A DNA stretch of 64,000 nucleotides, taken from positions 1 to 64,000 of the forward strand of contig JAYNIR010000005.1 in assembly GCA_038109305.1 (NCBI GenBank), read 5' to 3'. Origin of the DNA: UBA1479 sp038109305 (lineage in GTDB: Bacteria; Pseudomonadota; Alphaproteobacteria; Rhodospirillales; Casp-alpha2). Below are positions 1-9,148 of this stretch, piece by piece. The stretch's first letter is position 1. The number at the start of each line of letters is the position of its first letter. Both the position numbers and the translations under genes were made by a program. The notes beneath the pieces are model-generated. The model was not told the origin of the DNA, searched no databases, and was given only the letters and a program-made list of their open reading frames with translations.

Positions 1-2
1 TC

Positions 3-392
3 ATCATGCTGGTCGGTATCGTCAAGAAGAACGCCATCATGATGATCGACTTCGCGCTGTCGGCGCAACGCGAACAGAACATGGCGCCGGACGAAGCGAT
101 CTATCAGGCCTGCCTGATCCGTTTCCGCCCGATCATGATGACGACCATGGCCGCCTTCATGGGATCGCTACCCATCGCCATCGGCTTCGGCCAGGGCGGG
201 GAGGCGCGCGCCCCTCTGGGCCTGACCGTGGTCGGCGGTTTGGTGCTGTCGCAGCTCATCACGCTTTACCTGACGCCGGTGGTCTACATTTACCTGGACC
301 GCCTGTTCCCGGCCCGCGCGATGATCGACACCCGGGACGAAGCCTCAGTGGTCAAGCCGGTGACGCCGCCGTCGTCCGCGGCGGCGGACTAA
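3..392 (+). CDS. RND multidrug efflux permease, MdtB/MdtC type (C-terminal end, partial)
   Basis: The window opens inside this gene; only about the last 129 codons are present. The fragment starts at the conserved RND motif GIVKKNAIMMIDFAL, followed by QACLIRFRPIMMTT, a glycine-rich turn, PLGLTVVGG and TPVVYIYLDR. This is the order of the last transmembrane segments of inner-membrane RND pumps, and the wording is closest to what I recall of MdtB/MdtC. Such pumps export drugs in exchange for protons together with a periplasmic adaptor and an outer-membrane channel; those partners would lie upstream, outside the window. The cytoplasmic tail after the last helix is short and Pro/Ala-rich. The family is clear; substrate cannot be judged. 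Confidence 0.9.
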   Translation: MMLVGIVKKNAIMMIDFALSAQREQNMAPDEAIYQACLIRFRPIMMTTMAAFMGSLPIAIGFGQGGEARAPLGLTVVGGLVLSQLITLYLTPVVYIYLDRLFPARAMIDTRDEASVVKPVTPPSSAAAD

Positions 393-506
393 TCCCGACA
401 GAAGGCGTTTCGTCGAGGCGCACGCTGCGCCCTTCCATCGTCCCCCATTTGTTGATAACCATGCTGTCGGTCACCCCATCCGCCGAACAGCCAGAGCCCT
501 ATCGCT

Positions 507-1187
507 ATGCCCCCGTCGAAGCCGCCAAATTCCCAATCGTTTCCCGAAGACCTGCTTGCCGGATACCGCGATTTCCGCGCACGCCGCTTCTCGGATGAGC
601 GCGCGCGGTATCAAAAGCTCGCCGACGAAGGGCAGACCCCGTCGACCCTGATCATCGCGTGCTGCGATTCCCGGGCCGCGCCGGAAATGATTTTCAATGT
701 CGCGCCGGGTGAAATCTTCGTCGTCCGCAACGTCGCCAACCAGGTCCCGCCCTTTAAGCCCGACGGCGGATACCATTCGACCTCGGCGGCGCTGGAATTT
801 GCGGTGCAGGCATTAAAGGTGCAGAACATTGTCGTCCTGGGCCACGGGCGGTGCGGTGGCATTCAGGCGGCGTTGGACCCGGCGGCCGAACCCCTGTCGC
901 CCGGGGATTTCATCGGCAAGTGGATGGACCTGCTGAAACCGGCGGCCCAGGCCGTTAACCAGAACGAATACCTGACGGGGGCCGAACGGCAAACGGCGCT
1001 TGAGCGCATATCGATCCGCCATTCGATCAAGAATCTTCTGACGTTTCCCTGCATCAAGATTCTGGCCGACAAGGGCAAGCTGGCGCTGCACGGCGCGTGG
1101 TTCGATATTCACTCGGGCGAGCTTTGGGTGCTGGACCCGGAATCGGGAGACTTCAAACGCCCGGACATGGGGGACGCCTCATCATGA
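507..1187 (+). CDS. Beta-class carbonic anhydrase
   Basis: A 226-residue enzyme that interconverts CO2 and bicarbonate in the cytoplasm. The zinc site is complete: C52-x-D54-x-R56 in the stretch ACCDSRAAPEMIF, then H113 and C116 in GHGRCGG. Length and motif spacing match beta-carbonic anhydrases. The stop codon overlaps the start of the next gene (glutathione transferase) by four bases, so the two are probably co-translated. The pairing has no obvious metabolic logic and may only reflect shared transcription. Other beta-CA-like proteins act on CS2 or COS, but the intact Asp/Arg dyad favours ordinary carbonic anhydrase. Confidence 0.93.
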   Translation: MPPSKPPNSQSFPEDLLAGYRDFRARRFSDERARYQKLADEGQTPSTLIIACCDSRAAPEMIFNVAPGEIFVVRNVANQVPPFKPDGGYHSTSAALEFAVQALKVQNIVVLGHGRCGGIQAALDPAAEPLSPGDFIGKWMDLLKPAAQAVNQNEYLTGAERQTALERISIRHSIKNLLTFPCIKILADKGKLALHGAWFDIHSGELWVLDPESGDFKRPDMGDASS

Positions 1188-1816
1188 CCACATTGAAAAT
1201 TCTCGGCCGCGCCAATTCGTTCAACGTCCGCAAAGTTCTGTGGGCGTGCGACGAAATGGGGATCGCCTATGAACGGGAAGATTACGGCCGCGGCTTCCGC
1301 GCGTGCACGGAGCCGGAATTTCTGGCCCTCAACCCGGTTGCCCAGGTGCCCGTCGTCATCGACGGAGACGTCATCATGCGGGAATCGAATTCAATCGTCC
1401 GCTACCTGGCGGCCAAGGCCGGGCGGGACGACCTGTACCCGGCCGATCTGGCAAAACGCCAGAAGGTAGAACAGTGGATGGACTGGATCGCCTACGACCT
1501 GACGCATGCCCTCAGGGGGGCGTTTCTGGGCGGGCAGCTTAAGGAATCGCCCTGGAACAACGACTGGTTCGTCGGCCAGGGCCGCGAAGACCTGATCCAC
1601 GACATCGCCATCGTCGACGCGCATTTAGAGTATCACGGGCCTTACCTTTGCGGTGGCGGGTTCACCGTCGCCGACATTCCCATGGGGCTCGCGGTCAACC
1701 GGTGGTTCATGGTGCAGGGCTTCGACAAGCCCGACATGCCCTCCGCTGTCGCGTATTACGAATTGCTGAGCCAGCGCCCGCCCTATCTTGCCCATGGGCG
1801 CAACGGCCTGCCGTAA
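1184..1816 (+). CDS. Glutathione S-transferase family protein
   Basis: 210 residues. The N-terminal thioredoxin-like domain (about residues 1-80) shows SFNVRKVLWACDE near the start, where the glutathione-activating Ser/Cys lies, then the cis-Pro region QVPVVIDGD and the gamma-Glu-binding ESNSIVRYLA. The all-helical C-terminal domain has FTVADIPMG, the usual N-capping motif. I chose the ATG that overlaps the carbonic anhydrase stop (ATGA) because the protein then begins directly with the first beta strand; a longer upstream reading frame adds about 29 residues unlike any GST. Likely role is conjugation or glutathione-dependent detoxification; the substrate is unknown. Confidence 0.9.
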   Translation: MTTLKILGRANSFNVRKVLWACDEMGIAYEREDYGRGFRACTEPEFLALNPVAQVPVVIDGDVIMRESNSIVRYLAAKAGRDDLYPADLAKRQKVEQWMDWIAYDLTHALRGAFLGGQLKESPWNNDWFVGQGREDLIHDIAIVDAHLEYHGPYLCGGGFTVADIPMGLAVNRWFMVQGFDKPDMPSAVAYYELLSQRPPYLAHGRNGLP

Positions 1817-1846
1817 CATATTTCGAACAACGCGGGGGCCGGACTG

Positions 1847-2062
1847 TCAGGTCCCGCCGGCGATCAGGCCGAGCGCTTTTAAGATGTCTTTTCCGGCGAT
1901 GAGCAGCCCGGCCAGTACCATCACCGCGCCCGCGACGGCGAGCCGCGCCGTGAATTCGTGATGGACGATGCGCTGAAGGGCGACCGATTCGAGCCAGTCC
2001 TTAAGCCAGATTAACCCCAGGATCGATCCCAGGATCGCAGCGCCGGCGATGATGAAGCCCAT
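1847..2062 (-). CDS. Small two-helix membrane protein of unknown function
   Basis: 71 residues. There are two hydrophobic stretches, residues about 3-20 (FIIAGAAILGSILGLIWL) and 42-58 (LAVAGAVMVLAGLLIAG), separated by a polar loop containing VHHEF. It follows the peroxiredoxin gene on the same strand with a gap of about 70 bases and may be co-transcribed. No family recognised. The hydrophobic pattern and absence of a competing gene support it being real, but a gene this short is uncertain. Confidence 0.5.
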   Translation of the reverse strand: MGFIIAGAAILGSILGLIWLKDWLESVALQRIVHHEFTARLAVAGAVMVLAGLLIAGKDILKALGLIAGGT

Positions 2063-2131
2063 GGCGGGGGTGCGGGGCGCGCCGGGGCCGGACGTGATTG
2101 GCCCGGCCCGGCGCGGTTCCCGGTAAGCAGG

Positions 2132-2614
2132 TTACAGCGATGCCAGGACGCTTTCGGCGCTGGTCTTTTCAAACGTGCCTGCGGCGTCGATTTCGATCGA
2201 CTTGACGACGCCGTTGTCGACGACCATCGCGAAACGCTGGCAACGAAGGCCGAGCCCGCGCGGGCCCAGGTCCAATTCAAGGCCCGTCGCCTTGGTGAAG
2301 TCGGCCGAACCGTCGCCGACCAGCAGAACCTTGTCACCGGCTTTCTGGTCCTTGCCCCACGCGCCCATCACGAAGGCGTCGTTGACGGACAGGCAGACGA
2401 TCTGGTCGATGCCTTTTTTCTTGAAGTCGGCGGCTTTGCCGATGAAGCCCGGCAGGTGCTTGGCCGAACAGGTCGGCGTGAACGCGCCCGGCACGCCGAA
2501 TATGGCGACTTTCTTGCCGGAAAAAATTTCGCTGCTGGTGATGCCGGCGGGGCCGTCATCGGTCATCTGAAAGAGGGTGACTTCCGGGATTTTGTCTCCA
2601 ACGCCAATGGTCAT
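2132..2614 (-). CDS. Peroxiredoxin, Prx5/AhpE-type redoxin
   Basis: 160-residue thiol peroxidase that reduces peroxides. The peroxidatic cysteine is C49 in GAFTPTCSAKHLPGF, the signature of Prx5-type redoxins, and the distal Arg lies in GLRCQRF. Length matches bacterial Prx5 without a fused glutaredoxin, so the electron donor must be separate. I start at MTIGVGDKIPEV because it is the normal N-terminus; the longer open frame adds 32 residues of no family character. It lies next to a DsbD-like gene on the same strand, so both handle thiol redox chemistry, though in different compartments. Confidence 0.92.
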   Translation of the reverse strand: MTIGVGDKIPEVTLFQMTDDGPAGITSSEIFSGKKVAIFGVPGAFTPTCSAKHLPGFIGKAADFKKKGIDQIVCLSVNDAFVMGAWGKDQKAGDKVLLVGDGSADFTKATGLELDLGPRGLGLRCQRFAMVVDNGVVKSIEIDAAGTFEKTSAESVLASL

Positions 2615-2743
2615 GTGTTTTCCCCTGGTTTCTGTTAGCGGTTGAACCGTCGCCCAGCCTTCGGCGGGCGGCTTGACTAGAGAGATAATGGATTCGCGGC
2701 CAGAGTCCATGAAAATCCGGCGGAAGCCCGGATCGCGGCGGGA

Positions 2744-4945
2744 TCAGCGCCCGGCGGTGGCGATTTCGCCGGCCCGCAGCATGGCGTTGGTCACCAGGGT
2801 TTCCGTCAGCAGTTCGGGCAGCGGGATGCCCTGTTCCGCCGCCGGGCCGTAAACCGCATTGAACGGAATGCCGTACCGCCCGAACCGGGCCAGATAGGCG
2901 GCGATCAACGGGTCGGGGCGGGTCCAATCGGCGACCATGGCGATGACCGCGCCGGCCTCGATGGCTTCGGCTACGGCGCCCTGGTTCAGTACCAGGCGCT
3001 TGTTGACCTCGCAGGTGATGCACCAGTCGGCGGTGACGTCGACCAGGACGGTCCGTCCCTGCGCGACCAGTTCGCGCAGTTTGGTTTCATTGAAGGGGAT
3101 CCAGGCGGCGGTCAACTGGGCCGAAGCGACCGAACCGACCTTCGCCTTCCCGTGCGGGGCGAACGCCGCGCCGGCAATGACCAGGGCCGCCAGCACCGCC
3201 GGCAGGGCGGGCACCAGCCGGGCCATCGGCCCGCCGCTGCGCTGCGCAAGATAGAAGACCAAGCCGATGGCGATCACCAGCGCGGCCAGGACCGCGGCGG
3301 CATTGATGCTCAGGATGCCGCTGATCACCCACAAGAGCCAGCCGGCCGTCGCGGCCAAGGCCAGGCCCATCAACTGACGCAGCCGGACCATCCAGGCCCC
3401 CGGCTTCGGCAGGCGGGTGGCCAGCGCGGGGAATAGCGCAACGGTCAGGAAGGGGAGCGCCAATCCGACGCCGAGCCCGGCGAAGATGGCGTAGATGTCG
3501 GCGGTCCCCCGGGCCAGCGCGAAGCCGACGGCGGTGCCGAGGAAGGGGGCAGAACACGGCGTCGCCAACAACGTCGCCAACGCGCCCTGCAGGAAGTGTC
3601 CGGTCAGGCCCTTGTGATGGGCGGCGGCTTCGTCCAGCCGCCCAACCGCGCCCGGCATACGGAATTCGAAAAACCCGAACAGGTTGCAGGCGAACACGGC
3701 GACGATCACCGCCATGGCGGCCAAAAACCACGGCTGTTGAAACTGAATGCCCCAGCCGATCTGCATACCGGCGGCCTTCGCCGCGACCAGCGCCGTCGCC
3801 AGCGCCATGAACGACGACACAATGCCCAGGCTGGATGAAATGAAGCTCCACCGCACGTCGGATTTGTTGCCGCCGCCGTGCCCGGCGAGGCCCAGCACCT
3901 TGATCGACAGCACCGGCAGGACGCAGGGCATGAGGTTCAGAATCAACCCGCCCAACAGCGCAAGGATCAGCGCCGACAAAAGCGAGCGGTCCATGCCCTT
4001 TTCCGCGTCCGCCAGTTTCGGCGTGACGATGACCCGGCGTTCGGCGCTGCGTTCGCCGTCGACCAGCGTCGCGACCAGGGTTTCCTTAAGCAGGCTCGCC
4101 GCGCCGCCGTTAAGCGCCTCGGCGCCGATCACGTCGACTTCCAACAGCGCCTTGGTGCCGTCATCCATCAGGCTAACGCGCGGTTTGGAGTAGGTCAGCT
4201 CCGGCGGACCTTCCAAAAAGACGTCCGGTTTTTTGAACGGCGTCAGCGACGTCGCGACGATGTTCAGGGTCGCCTGCGGCGCCAGCGCTTTGGCTTTACC
4301 GTGCGCCGCCTTCACAGGGGCCGGGGCTTTGGTCTCGAGCGCCGCCATCGACGCCAGCGCCAAACCCTGGCCGTCCGCCGAAGCTGGAACCTTGGCGGCG
4401 AAGCGGCCGATCAGATGGGCGTATTCGCTAGGTTCGGCCTTGCCCGCTGGCAGGGTCAGGTCCAGCTTTGCCACATAGGGAATGCAGATGTCGTCGCAGG
4501 TCAGGTAAGGGACGACCGCCTTGACGTTCACCGGTTTGCCCGGGTCCGTGACATTCACGTCGACGGGAAAAACGACTTCGTCCTTATAACCGAGGGTTTC
4601 AAAACCCAGGACGCTAAACCGTTCCGGCGCGGGCCAGCGGATCTCGGCGGTCTTGACGTTTTCGGATTGCTGCCACTTCGGTTTCGGCGGCAGGCCGGCG
4701 TCGCCCGGCGTGCGCCAATAAATTTTCCAGCCCGGCCGCATGCGGAATTGCAGGCCCATCCGAAGCGTGCCGCCGTCGCCGACCGCCTGCGTCGCCGACA
4801 AAAGCCGCGCCGCCGTCTGTTCGGTTTCGTGCCAGGCGGATTCCTGAGCGGCTGCTGGGGCGGTCATGCCGATCAATGCGATCAGCAGCGCCGAGCAGAA
4901 TGTTCCAATGGCGAATTTGCCAGGCAAGGCGGGCACCCCGTGCAT
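2744..4945 (-). CDS. DsbD/ScsB-like protein-disulfide reductase
   Basis: About 733 residues, moving reducing power from cytoplasmic thioredoxin across the inner membrane to periplasmic thiols. Layout: signal peptide ending TAPAAAQ; a periplasmic domain with a C-x3-C pair (TCDDIC); a polytopic membrane domain with the two key cysteines in LMPCVLPVLS and TPCSAPFLG; a C-terminal thioredoxin domain with WCITC. The long N-terminal domain is more like ScsB than E. coli DsbD. The start is uncertain: the frame is open to 5071, with ATGs at 4999 and 4945. I chose 4945 because it puts a signal peptide right at the N-terminus. It is divergent from yqgE. Confidence 0.88.
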   Translation of the reverse strand: MHGVPALPGKFAIGTFCSALLIALIGMTAPAAAQESAWHETEQTAARLLSATQAVGDGGTLRMGLQFRMRPGWKIYWRTPGDAGLPPKPKWQQSENVKTAEIRWPAPERFSVLGFETLGYKDEVVFPVDVNVTDPGKPVNVKAVVPYLTCDDICIPYVAKLDLTLPAGKAEPSEYAHLIGRFAAKVPASADGQGLALASMAALETKAPAPVKAAHGKAKALAPQATLNIVATSLTPFKKPDVFLEGPPELTYSKPRVSLMDDGTKALLEVDVIGAEALNGGAASLLKETLVATLVDGERSAERRVIVTPKLADAEKGMDRSLLSALILALLGGLILNLMPCVLPVLSIKVLGLAGHGGGNKSDVRWSFISSSLGIVSSFMALATALVAAKAAGMQIGWGIQFQQPWFLAAMAVIVAVFACNLFGFFEFRMPGAVGRLDEAAAHHKGLTGHFLQGALATLLATPCSAPFLGTAVGFALARGTADIYAIFAGLGVGLALPFLTVALFPALATRLPKPGAWMVRLRQLMGLALAATAGWLLWVISGILSINAAAVLAALVIAIGLVFYLAQRSGGPMARLVPALPAVLAALVIAGAAFAPHGKAKVGSVASAQLTAAWIPFNETKLRELVAQGRTVLVDVTADWCITCEVNKRLVLNQGAVAEAIEAGAVIAMVADWTRPDPLIAAYLARFGRYGIPFNAVYGPAAEQGIPLPELLTETLVTNAMLRAGEIATAGR

Positions 4946-5130
4946 CAGCAGGTTCCGTTTGTTGGTCTCGTTGGCGACACTGTAACCGACTCCGATCATG
5001 TTTTTAGTTATGTTCACCGAATGCGGCGGATTAAGGGCACGGCCCGGGGCTCTCCCGCCGACAAGCGCCATATTTTTTCCGTCCCATGTGGTATGCTTCG
5101 CGAAACATCAAACATGCGGAAAACAAACTC

Positions 5131-5700
5131 ATGCCGATGATCGACGAACCGTATCTTTCCGGCCAGCTTTTGATCGCCATGCCTAATATGCCCGATGAGC
5201 GATTCGCCGAAACGGTCATCTACATCTGTGCACATAACGAAGACGGGGCGATGGGATTGGTTATCAACAAACCGATAAAAAGTCTGACCTTCCCGGATTT
5301 GTTGGAACAGTTGGATATAGTGCCGACCGGCGTTCAAGAACCCATCAGGGTTCAGTTCGGCGGCCCGGTCGAATCCGGCCGCGGCTTTGTTCTCCACACG
5401 CCCGATTACATGCAGGACGCGACCATGGTGGTTAATGAAAACGTCGCGTTGACGGCGACGGTCGATATCCTTCGCGCCATCGCCGAAGGCAATGGGCCGG
5501 ACAGGTCGCTGCTGGCGCTGGGCTATGCTGGATGGGGCCCCGGACAGTTGGATGACGAGATCAAGGCCAACGGGTGGTTGCACGTGGCGGCTGACCCGGA
5601 CCTGGTGTTCGGTCCGGCGCTCGAAGACAAATGGTCCCAGGCGATGCTGAAGATCGGCATCGACCCGCGCATGCTGTCGGACGAAGCCGGACATGCGTGA
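5131..5700 (+). CDS. yqgE: YqgE/AlgH family protein (UPF0301)
   Basis: 189 residues, the usual length. Family marks are YLSGQLLIAMP near the start, ERFAETVIYICAHNEDGAMGLVINKP, FGGPVESGRGFVLH and GYAGWGPGQL. The function of this conserved cytoplasmic family is not settled; AlgH has been linked to alginate regulation in Pseudomonas. The frame is open from 5086, but the ATG at 5131 gives the typical short leader before the conserved block. Twenty-one bases downstream begins an unidentified Gly-rich gene on the same strand. Confidence 0.92.
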   Translation: MPMIDEPYLSGQLLIAMPNMPDERFAETVIYICAHNEDGAMGLVINKPIKSLTFPDLLEQLDIVPTGVQEPIRVQFGGPVESGRGFVLHTPDYMQDATMVVNENVALTATVDILRAIAEGNGPDRSLLALGYAGWGPGQLDDEIKANGWLHVAADPDLVFGPALEDKWSQAMLKIGIDPRMLSDEAGHA

Positions 5701-5721
5701 CGAAACGGTGGGGGCGGGGCA

Positions 5722-6063
5722 ATGACGCGTCGAAGCGGCCAGCGTGGGGGCGGCCATCGCGGCGGCCCCGGCGGCAACAAAGGCGGCAATAAGGGCGGCG
5801 GCCAGGGAGCCGATAGGCCGGCTGATCTGCGTCGCCTGTTGCTGGAACGGATGGAAGCCTGCCAAACCGCCGAGGCGTTGAATGACCGTGTGATCATGCC
5901 CTTCATCCAGGCGTTCGAGGACGTGTGCGCGGCGCGCGGCTACGTCATGAACATCTACGGCGATAAATCCAATCTGCTGTTCACCGGCGACGAAGACGCG
6001 GCGGAAGAAATCTACGCCTTGATCGACGGCTACCTGGACGCCAAGGCGGCGGCGGAGGAATAA
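5722..6063 (+). CDS. Hypothetical protein with Gly/Arg-rich N-terminus
   Basis: 113 residues, no family recognised. Residues 1-30 are a low-complexity stretch of Gly with Arg, Lys and Asn (RGGGHRGG, GGNKGGNKGGG), the kind of tail found on nucleic-acid-binding proteins. Residues about 32-110 form a normal alpha/beta segment, with LLLERMEACQTAEALND, CAARGYVMNIYGDKSNLLFTGDED and a helical end. A purine-rich GGGGCGGGGC stretch lies before the ATG. It follows yqgE closely and may share its transcript. RNA binding is only a guess from the tail. Confidence 0.65.
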   Translation: MTRRSGQRGGGHRGGPGGNKGGNKGGGQGADRPADLRRLLLERMEACQTAEALNDRVIMPFIQAFEDVCAARGYVMNIYGDKSNLLFTGDEDAAEEIYALIDGYLDAKAAAEE

Positions 6064-6068
6064 CTGGC

Positions 6069-6425
6069 ATGATGAGGTTGCGTGTTTGCCTGGCGGTGCT
6101 GACCGCGTGGATGCTGACGGCGGCGCCGACGCACGCGGACGATGCTACCATCGGCTAAGGTGCCAAGGGCCTGCCGATTTTCGATGCGCACGTGCATTAT
6201 AAGGAAGAAGCCTGGGCGCAGTTTCCCGAAAAGACGGCGATTGAGCTGATGGACAAAACCGGCGTCGCCATGGCGCTGGTGTCGTCGACGCCCGACGAAG
6301 GTACCATCCGATTGCTGGCCTATGCGCCCAACCGCGTGGTGCCTGAAATTCGGCCCTATCACGGCGGCATCAGGCAATGCCGTTTCATCCAGGCGCGCGT
6401 CGGTATTTCCGGGAAAAGGGATTGA
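6069..6425 (+). pseudogene. Amidohydrolase relic with signal peptide and premature stop
   Basis: The ATG at 6069 opens a signal peptide (MMRLRVCLAVLTAWMLTAAP..THAD). After 29 codons a TAA (6156-6158) interrupts the frame, which continues in phase as GAKGLPIFDAHVHYKEEAW, the metal-binding start of an amidohydrolase (DAHVH), then MALVSSTPDEGTIRLLAYAPNRVVPEIRPYHGGI. Similarity is lost soon after and the frame ends at 6425, so most of the catalytic barrel is missing. Both a nonsense codon and a large 3' deletion are present; a functional product is unlikely. Confidence 0.8.
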
Positions 6426-6454
6426 TGAAATAGCGGGTCCTGCCGCAAGTCGGG

Positions 6455-7711
6455 TCAGCCGAGCCGGGCAGCGAAAACGGCTGCGGTTTCCATGTGTTTC
6501 AAGGGCCCAATGGCCGATAGCGTCGGGGGCGAGGAAAACAGGCGGGTCGCGGCCCGCATGACGTCATAGGGCGTCACCGCGTCGATTTTTTCGACGATTT
6601 CCTCCGTCGTTTTGGTCCCGCCGTAGATCAGCATCTGGCGGGCAAGTTGTTCGCACCGGGACGTGGTGCTTTCCAGCGACATCAGGATCGACGCCTTCAA
6701 CTGCGCGCGGGCGCGTGCGACTTCTTCTTCCGTTACGTCCAGGCGCACCTTGTTCAATTCGTCGGCGATGATCGGCATCATGTCCTTCACTTCCGACGGC
6801 CCGGTGCCGGCGTATAGCCCGAACATGCCGCCGTCCGAATAAGACGAATGATAGGTATAAATCGAATAGACCAGCCCGTACTTTTCCCGGACTTCCTGGA
6901 ACAGGCGTGACGACATGCCGCCGCCCAGCAATGTCGACAGGACAGAAACCGCGTAAAAATCATCATCGTCGAAGGCCAGGCCTGCGAAGCCCAGTGTCAC
7001 ATGCACCTGTTCTAGGCCTTTGTCGGAGCGGGCTTCGCCGCCCTGGTATTTCAGGGGCTCCATCTGCTTGCCGTTGCTTTTGGGCAGGGCCGCGAATTTA
7101 TTTTCCGCCATGCTGACGACATCGGCGTGGTTCAGGTTCCCCGCCGCCGACACGACCGTGTGGGGTGCTGCGTAATGGCGGGTCATGTAATCGACGACGG
7201 CGTCCCGGCCCATGCCGCCGATCAGGTCTTCCGTGCCCAGCACCGACCGGCCCAGCGCCTGGCCGGGGAAGGCGATTTCCTGCAGGTTTTCGAAAACCAG
7301 ATCGTCCGGCGTGTCGTACAGTTGGTGGATTTCCTGGATCACCACCTGGCGTTCGCGGTCAAGTTCCGTTGGATCGATTTCCGCGTGCTGCACCAGATCG
7401 GCGATCACGTCGACTGCCAAGGCTAGGTCTTGCTTTAGCATCTTGGCGTAATAGGCCGTGTGTTCGCGGGCGGTGTAAGCGTTCATGTGGCCGCCGACGG
7501 CTTCGATTTCCTCGGCGATCATGCGGGCGTCGCGGGTTTTGGTGCCCTTGAACACCATGTGTTCCAGCAAATGCGACACGCCGTTGACCGCGGCCGGTTC
7601 GTGCCGCGCGCCGACGCCGACCCACGCGCCGACGGAGACCGTCTCCACCCGCTCCATGCGTTCGGTGACAATGCGCAGGCCGCTTTCCAGTTCGGTGATT
7701 TCGACAGTCAA
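6455..7711 (-). CDS. M16 family zinc peptidase (processing-peptidase-like)
   Basis: 418 residues. The inverted zinc motif H47-L-L-E50-H51 (SHLLEHMVFKGT) and the following ARMIAEEIEAVGGHMNAYTAREHTAYY are those of the bacterial relatives of mitochondrial beta-MPP. The second half carries GLVYSIYTYHSSYSDGGMF. The start is a TTG at 7711 whose last two bases and next A form the thrC stop (TTGA overlap), preceded by a strong GAGGGGG ribosome site; an ATG further up would run far into thrC. It is the last gene of the ctaB-M32-thrC-M16 operon. Its substrate in bacteria is not established. Confidence 0.92.
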   Translation of the reverse strand: MTVEITELESGLRIVTERMERVETVSVGAWVGVGARHEPAAVNGVSHLLEHMVFKGTKTRDARMIAEEIEAVGGHMNAYTAREHTAYYAKMLKQDLALAVDVIADLVQHAEIDPTELDRERQVVIQEIHQLYDTPDDLVFENLQEIAFPGQALGRSVLGTEDLIGGMGRDAVVDYMTRHYAAPHTVVSAAGNLNHADVVSMAENKFAALPKSNGKQMEPLKYQGGEARSDKGLEQVHVTLGFAGLAFDDDDFYAVSVLSTLLGGGMSSRLFQEVREKYGLVYSIYTYHSSYSDGGMFGLYAGTGPSEVKDMMPIIADELNKVRLDVTEEEVARARAQLKASILMSLESTTSRCEQLARQMLIYGGTKTTEEIVEKIDAVTPYDVMRAATRLFSSPPTLSAIGPLKHMETAAVFAARLG

Positions 7712-9135
7712 CCCATATCCCCCTCGGACGGTTTTCGATAGGCCAAAGTCTGTTCGATGTGCCGCTTCAACTGGTCTAAATCGTCGGCGAGCGTTTGGCA
7801 ACGCCTGGGCCGGTCCAGAAGGTCGGCCATGCGGGCGGGCAGCGCCGGGCGTTCGCCCGTCGCGGCCATGACCGCGTCCGGGAACTTAGCCGGATGCGCC
7901 GTCGCCAGGATGACCATGGGGGCATCGCCGCCGCCCGCGGCCCGGGCCGCGCCGACGCCGACCGCCGTGTGCGGATCGATCATTTCGCCGGTCACCTCGA
8001 ACACCTGGCCGATGATCACCTTGGTTTCGTCGTTGTCGAACCGGGCGCCCGAAAAAACGGCCCGCGCCCGGGCGAGCTGATCCGCCGTCACGTCGAAACG
8101 TCCGGTCTTGCGGAACCAGGTCAGCACCTTGGCGCACTGGTCGCCGTCGCGGCCGACCAGGTCGAACAACAGGCGTTCGAAGTTGGAAGAAACTTGGATA
8201 TCCATGGACGGGCTCAGTGTCGGCACCACGTCCGTCATCTCCATTGATCCGGTTTGGAAAAACCGCGCCAGGATGTCGTTGGAGTTGGACCCGACGACGA
8301 GCTTTTCAATCGGCAGGCCCATCTGTTTTGCGCCGTACCCGGCGAACACATTGCCGAAGTTGCCGGTCGGCACGCTGAACGACACAGGCTTTTCCGGCGC
8401 GCCCAGTTTCAGCGCCGCCCAGAAGTAATAGACGATCTGCGCCATCACCCGCGCCCAGTTGATGGAATTGACGGCGGACAAATTTTGCGCGTCGCGGAAG
8501 GCTTCGTCGTTGAACAGATCCTTCACCCGGTCCTGGCAATCATCGAAGGTGCCTTCAATGGCGATGTTGTGGACGTTCGCGGCCATCACGCTGGTCATCT
8601 GCGCTTCCTGCACGAGGCTGACCCGGCCCTTCGGGTGCATCATGAAGATGTCGATGGCGTCTTTGTCGCGGCAGGCTTCGATGGCGGCGGAGCCGGTATC
8701 CCCCGACGTCGCGCCCACGATGGTGATGCGCTGCCCCCGTTTGGACAAAACATAGTCGAAAAACCGGCCCAGCACCTGCATGGCCACGTCCTTGAAGGCC
8801 AGTGTCGGACCGCGGAACAGCTCCAGCAGGTATTCGTTACCGCCGAGCTTTTTCAATGGCAGCACGTCCGGCGCATCGAAGGTCGCATAAGCGCCGTCGA
8901 TGATTTTTTTCAGGTCATCGGGAGGAATCGCCGCGCCGACAAACGGCGTCATCACGCGAAGCGCCAAGGCGGGGTAGTCGAGCCCCTTCATGGCGGTCAG
9001 GTCGGTGGTGGAAAATTGCGGCCACGTTTCGGGCACGTAAAGCCCGCCGTCCCGGGCGAGCCCGGTCAGCAAAACGTCCTCAAACCCCAGCGCCGGCGCC
9101 CGGCCCCGGGTTGATATGTATTTTGCTTCCGACAT
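7708..9135 (-). CDS. thrC: Threonine synthase
   Basis: 475 residues, PLP-dependent conversion of O-phosphohomoserine to threonine in the cytoplasm. It begins MSEAKYISTRGRAP and shows the class II threonine synthase features DGGLYVPE, the PLP-lysine in GPTLAFKDVAMQ, and GATSGDTGSAAIEA. Also present are SVPTGNFGNVFAGY and the phosphate-binding glycine loop. The frame is open to 9186, but the ATG at 9135 gives the usual N-terminus and leaves 13 bases after the upstream M32 peptidase stop. Its 3' end overlaps the start of the M16 gene by four bases, indicating coupled translation. Confidence 0.96.
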   Translation of the reverse strand: MSEAKYISTRGRAPALGFEDVLLTGLARDGGLYVPETWPQFSTTDLTAMKGLDYPALALRVMTPFVGAAIPPDDLKKIIDGAYATFDAPDVLPLKKLGGNEYLLELFRGPTLAFKDVAMQVLGRFFDYVLSKRGQRITIVGATSGDTGSAAIEACRDKDAIDIFMMHPKGRVSLVQEAQMTSVMAANVHNIAIEGTFDDCQDRVKDLFNDEAFRDAQNLSAVNSINWARVMAQIVYYFWAALKLGAPEKPVSFSVPTGNFGNVFAGYGAKQMGLPIEKLVVGSNSNDILARFFQTGSMEMTDVVPTLSPSMDIQVSSNFERLLFDLVGRDGDQCAKVLTWFRKTGRFDVTADQLARARAVFSGARFDNDETKVIIGQVFEVTGEMIDPHTAVGVGAARAAGGGDAPMVILATAHPAKFPDAVMAATGERPALPARMADLLDRPRRCQTLADDLDQLKRHIEQTLAYRKPSEGDMG

Positions 9136-9148
9136 GCGATCACTCGTT

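Noticed and set aside
3878..5140. 420-codon open frame on the plus strand inside the DsbD-like gene
   Set aside because: Its sequence is rich in Arg, Gln and His with no hydrophobic core or family motif, while the opposite strand encodes a clear DsbD/ScsB protein with all cysteines.
8254..9114. 286-codon open frame on the plus strand inside thrC
   Set aside because: Antisense shadow; G+C-rich codon bias leaves antisense frames open and thrC is certain.
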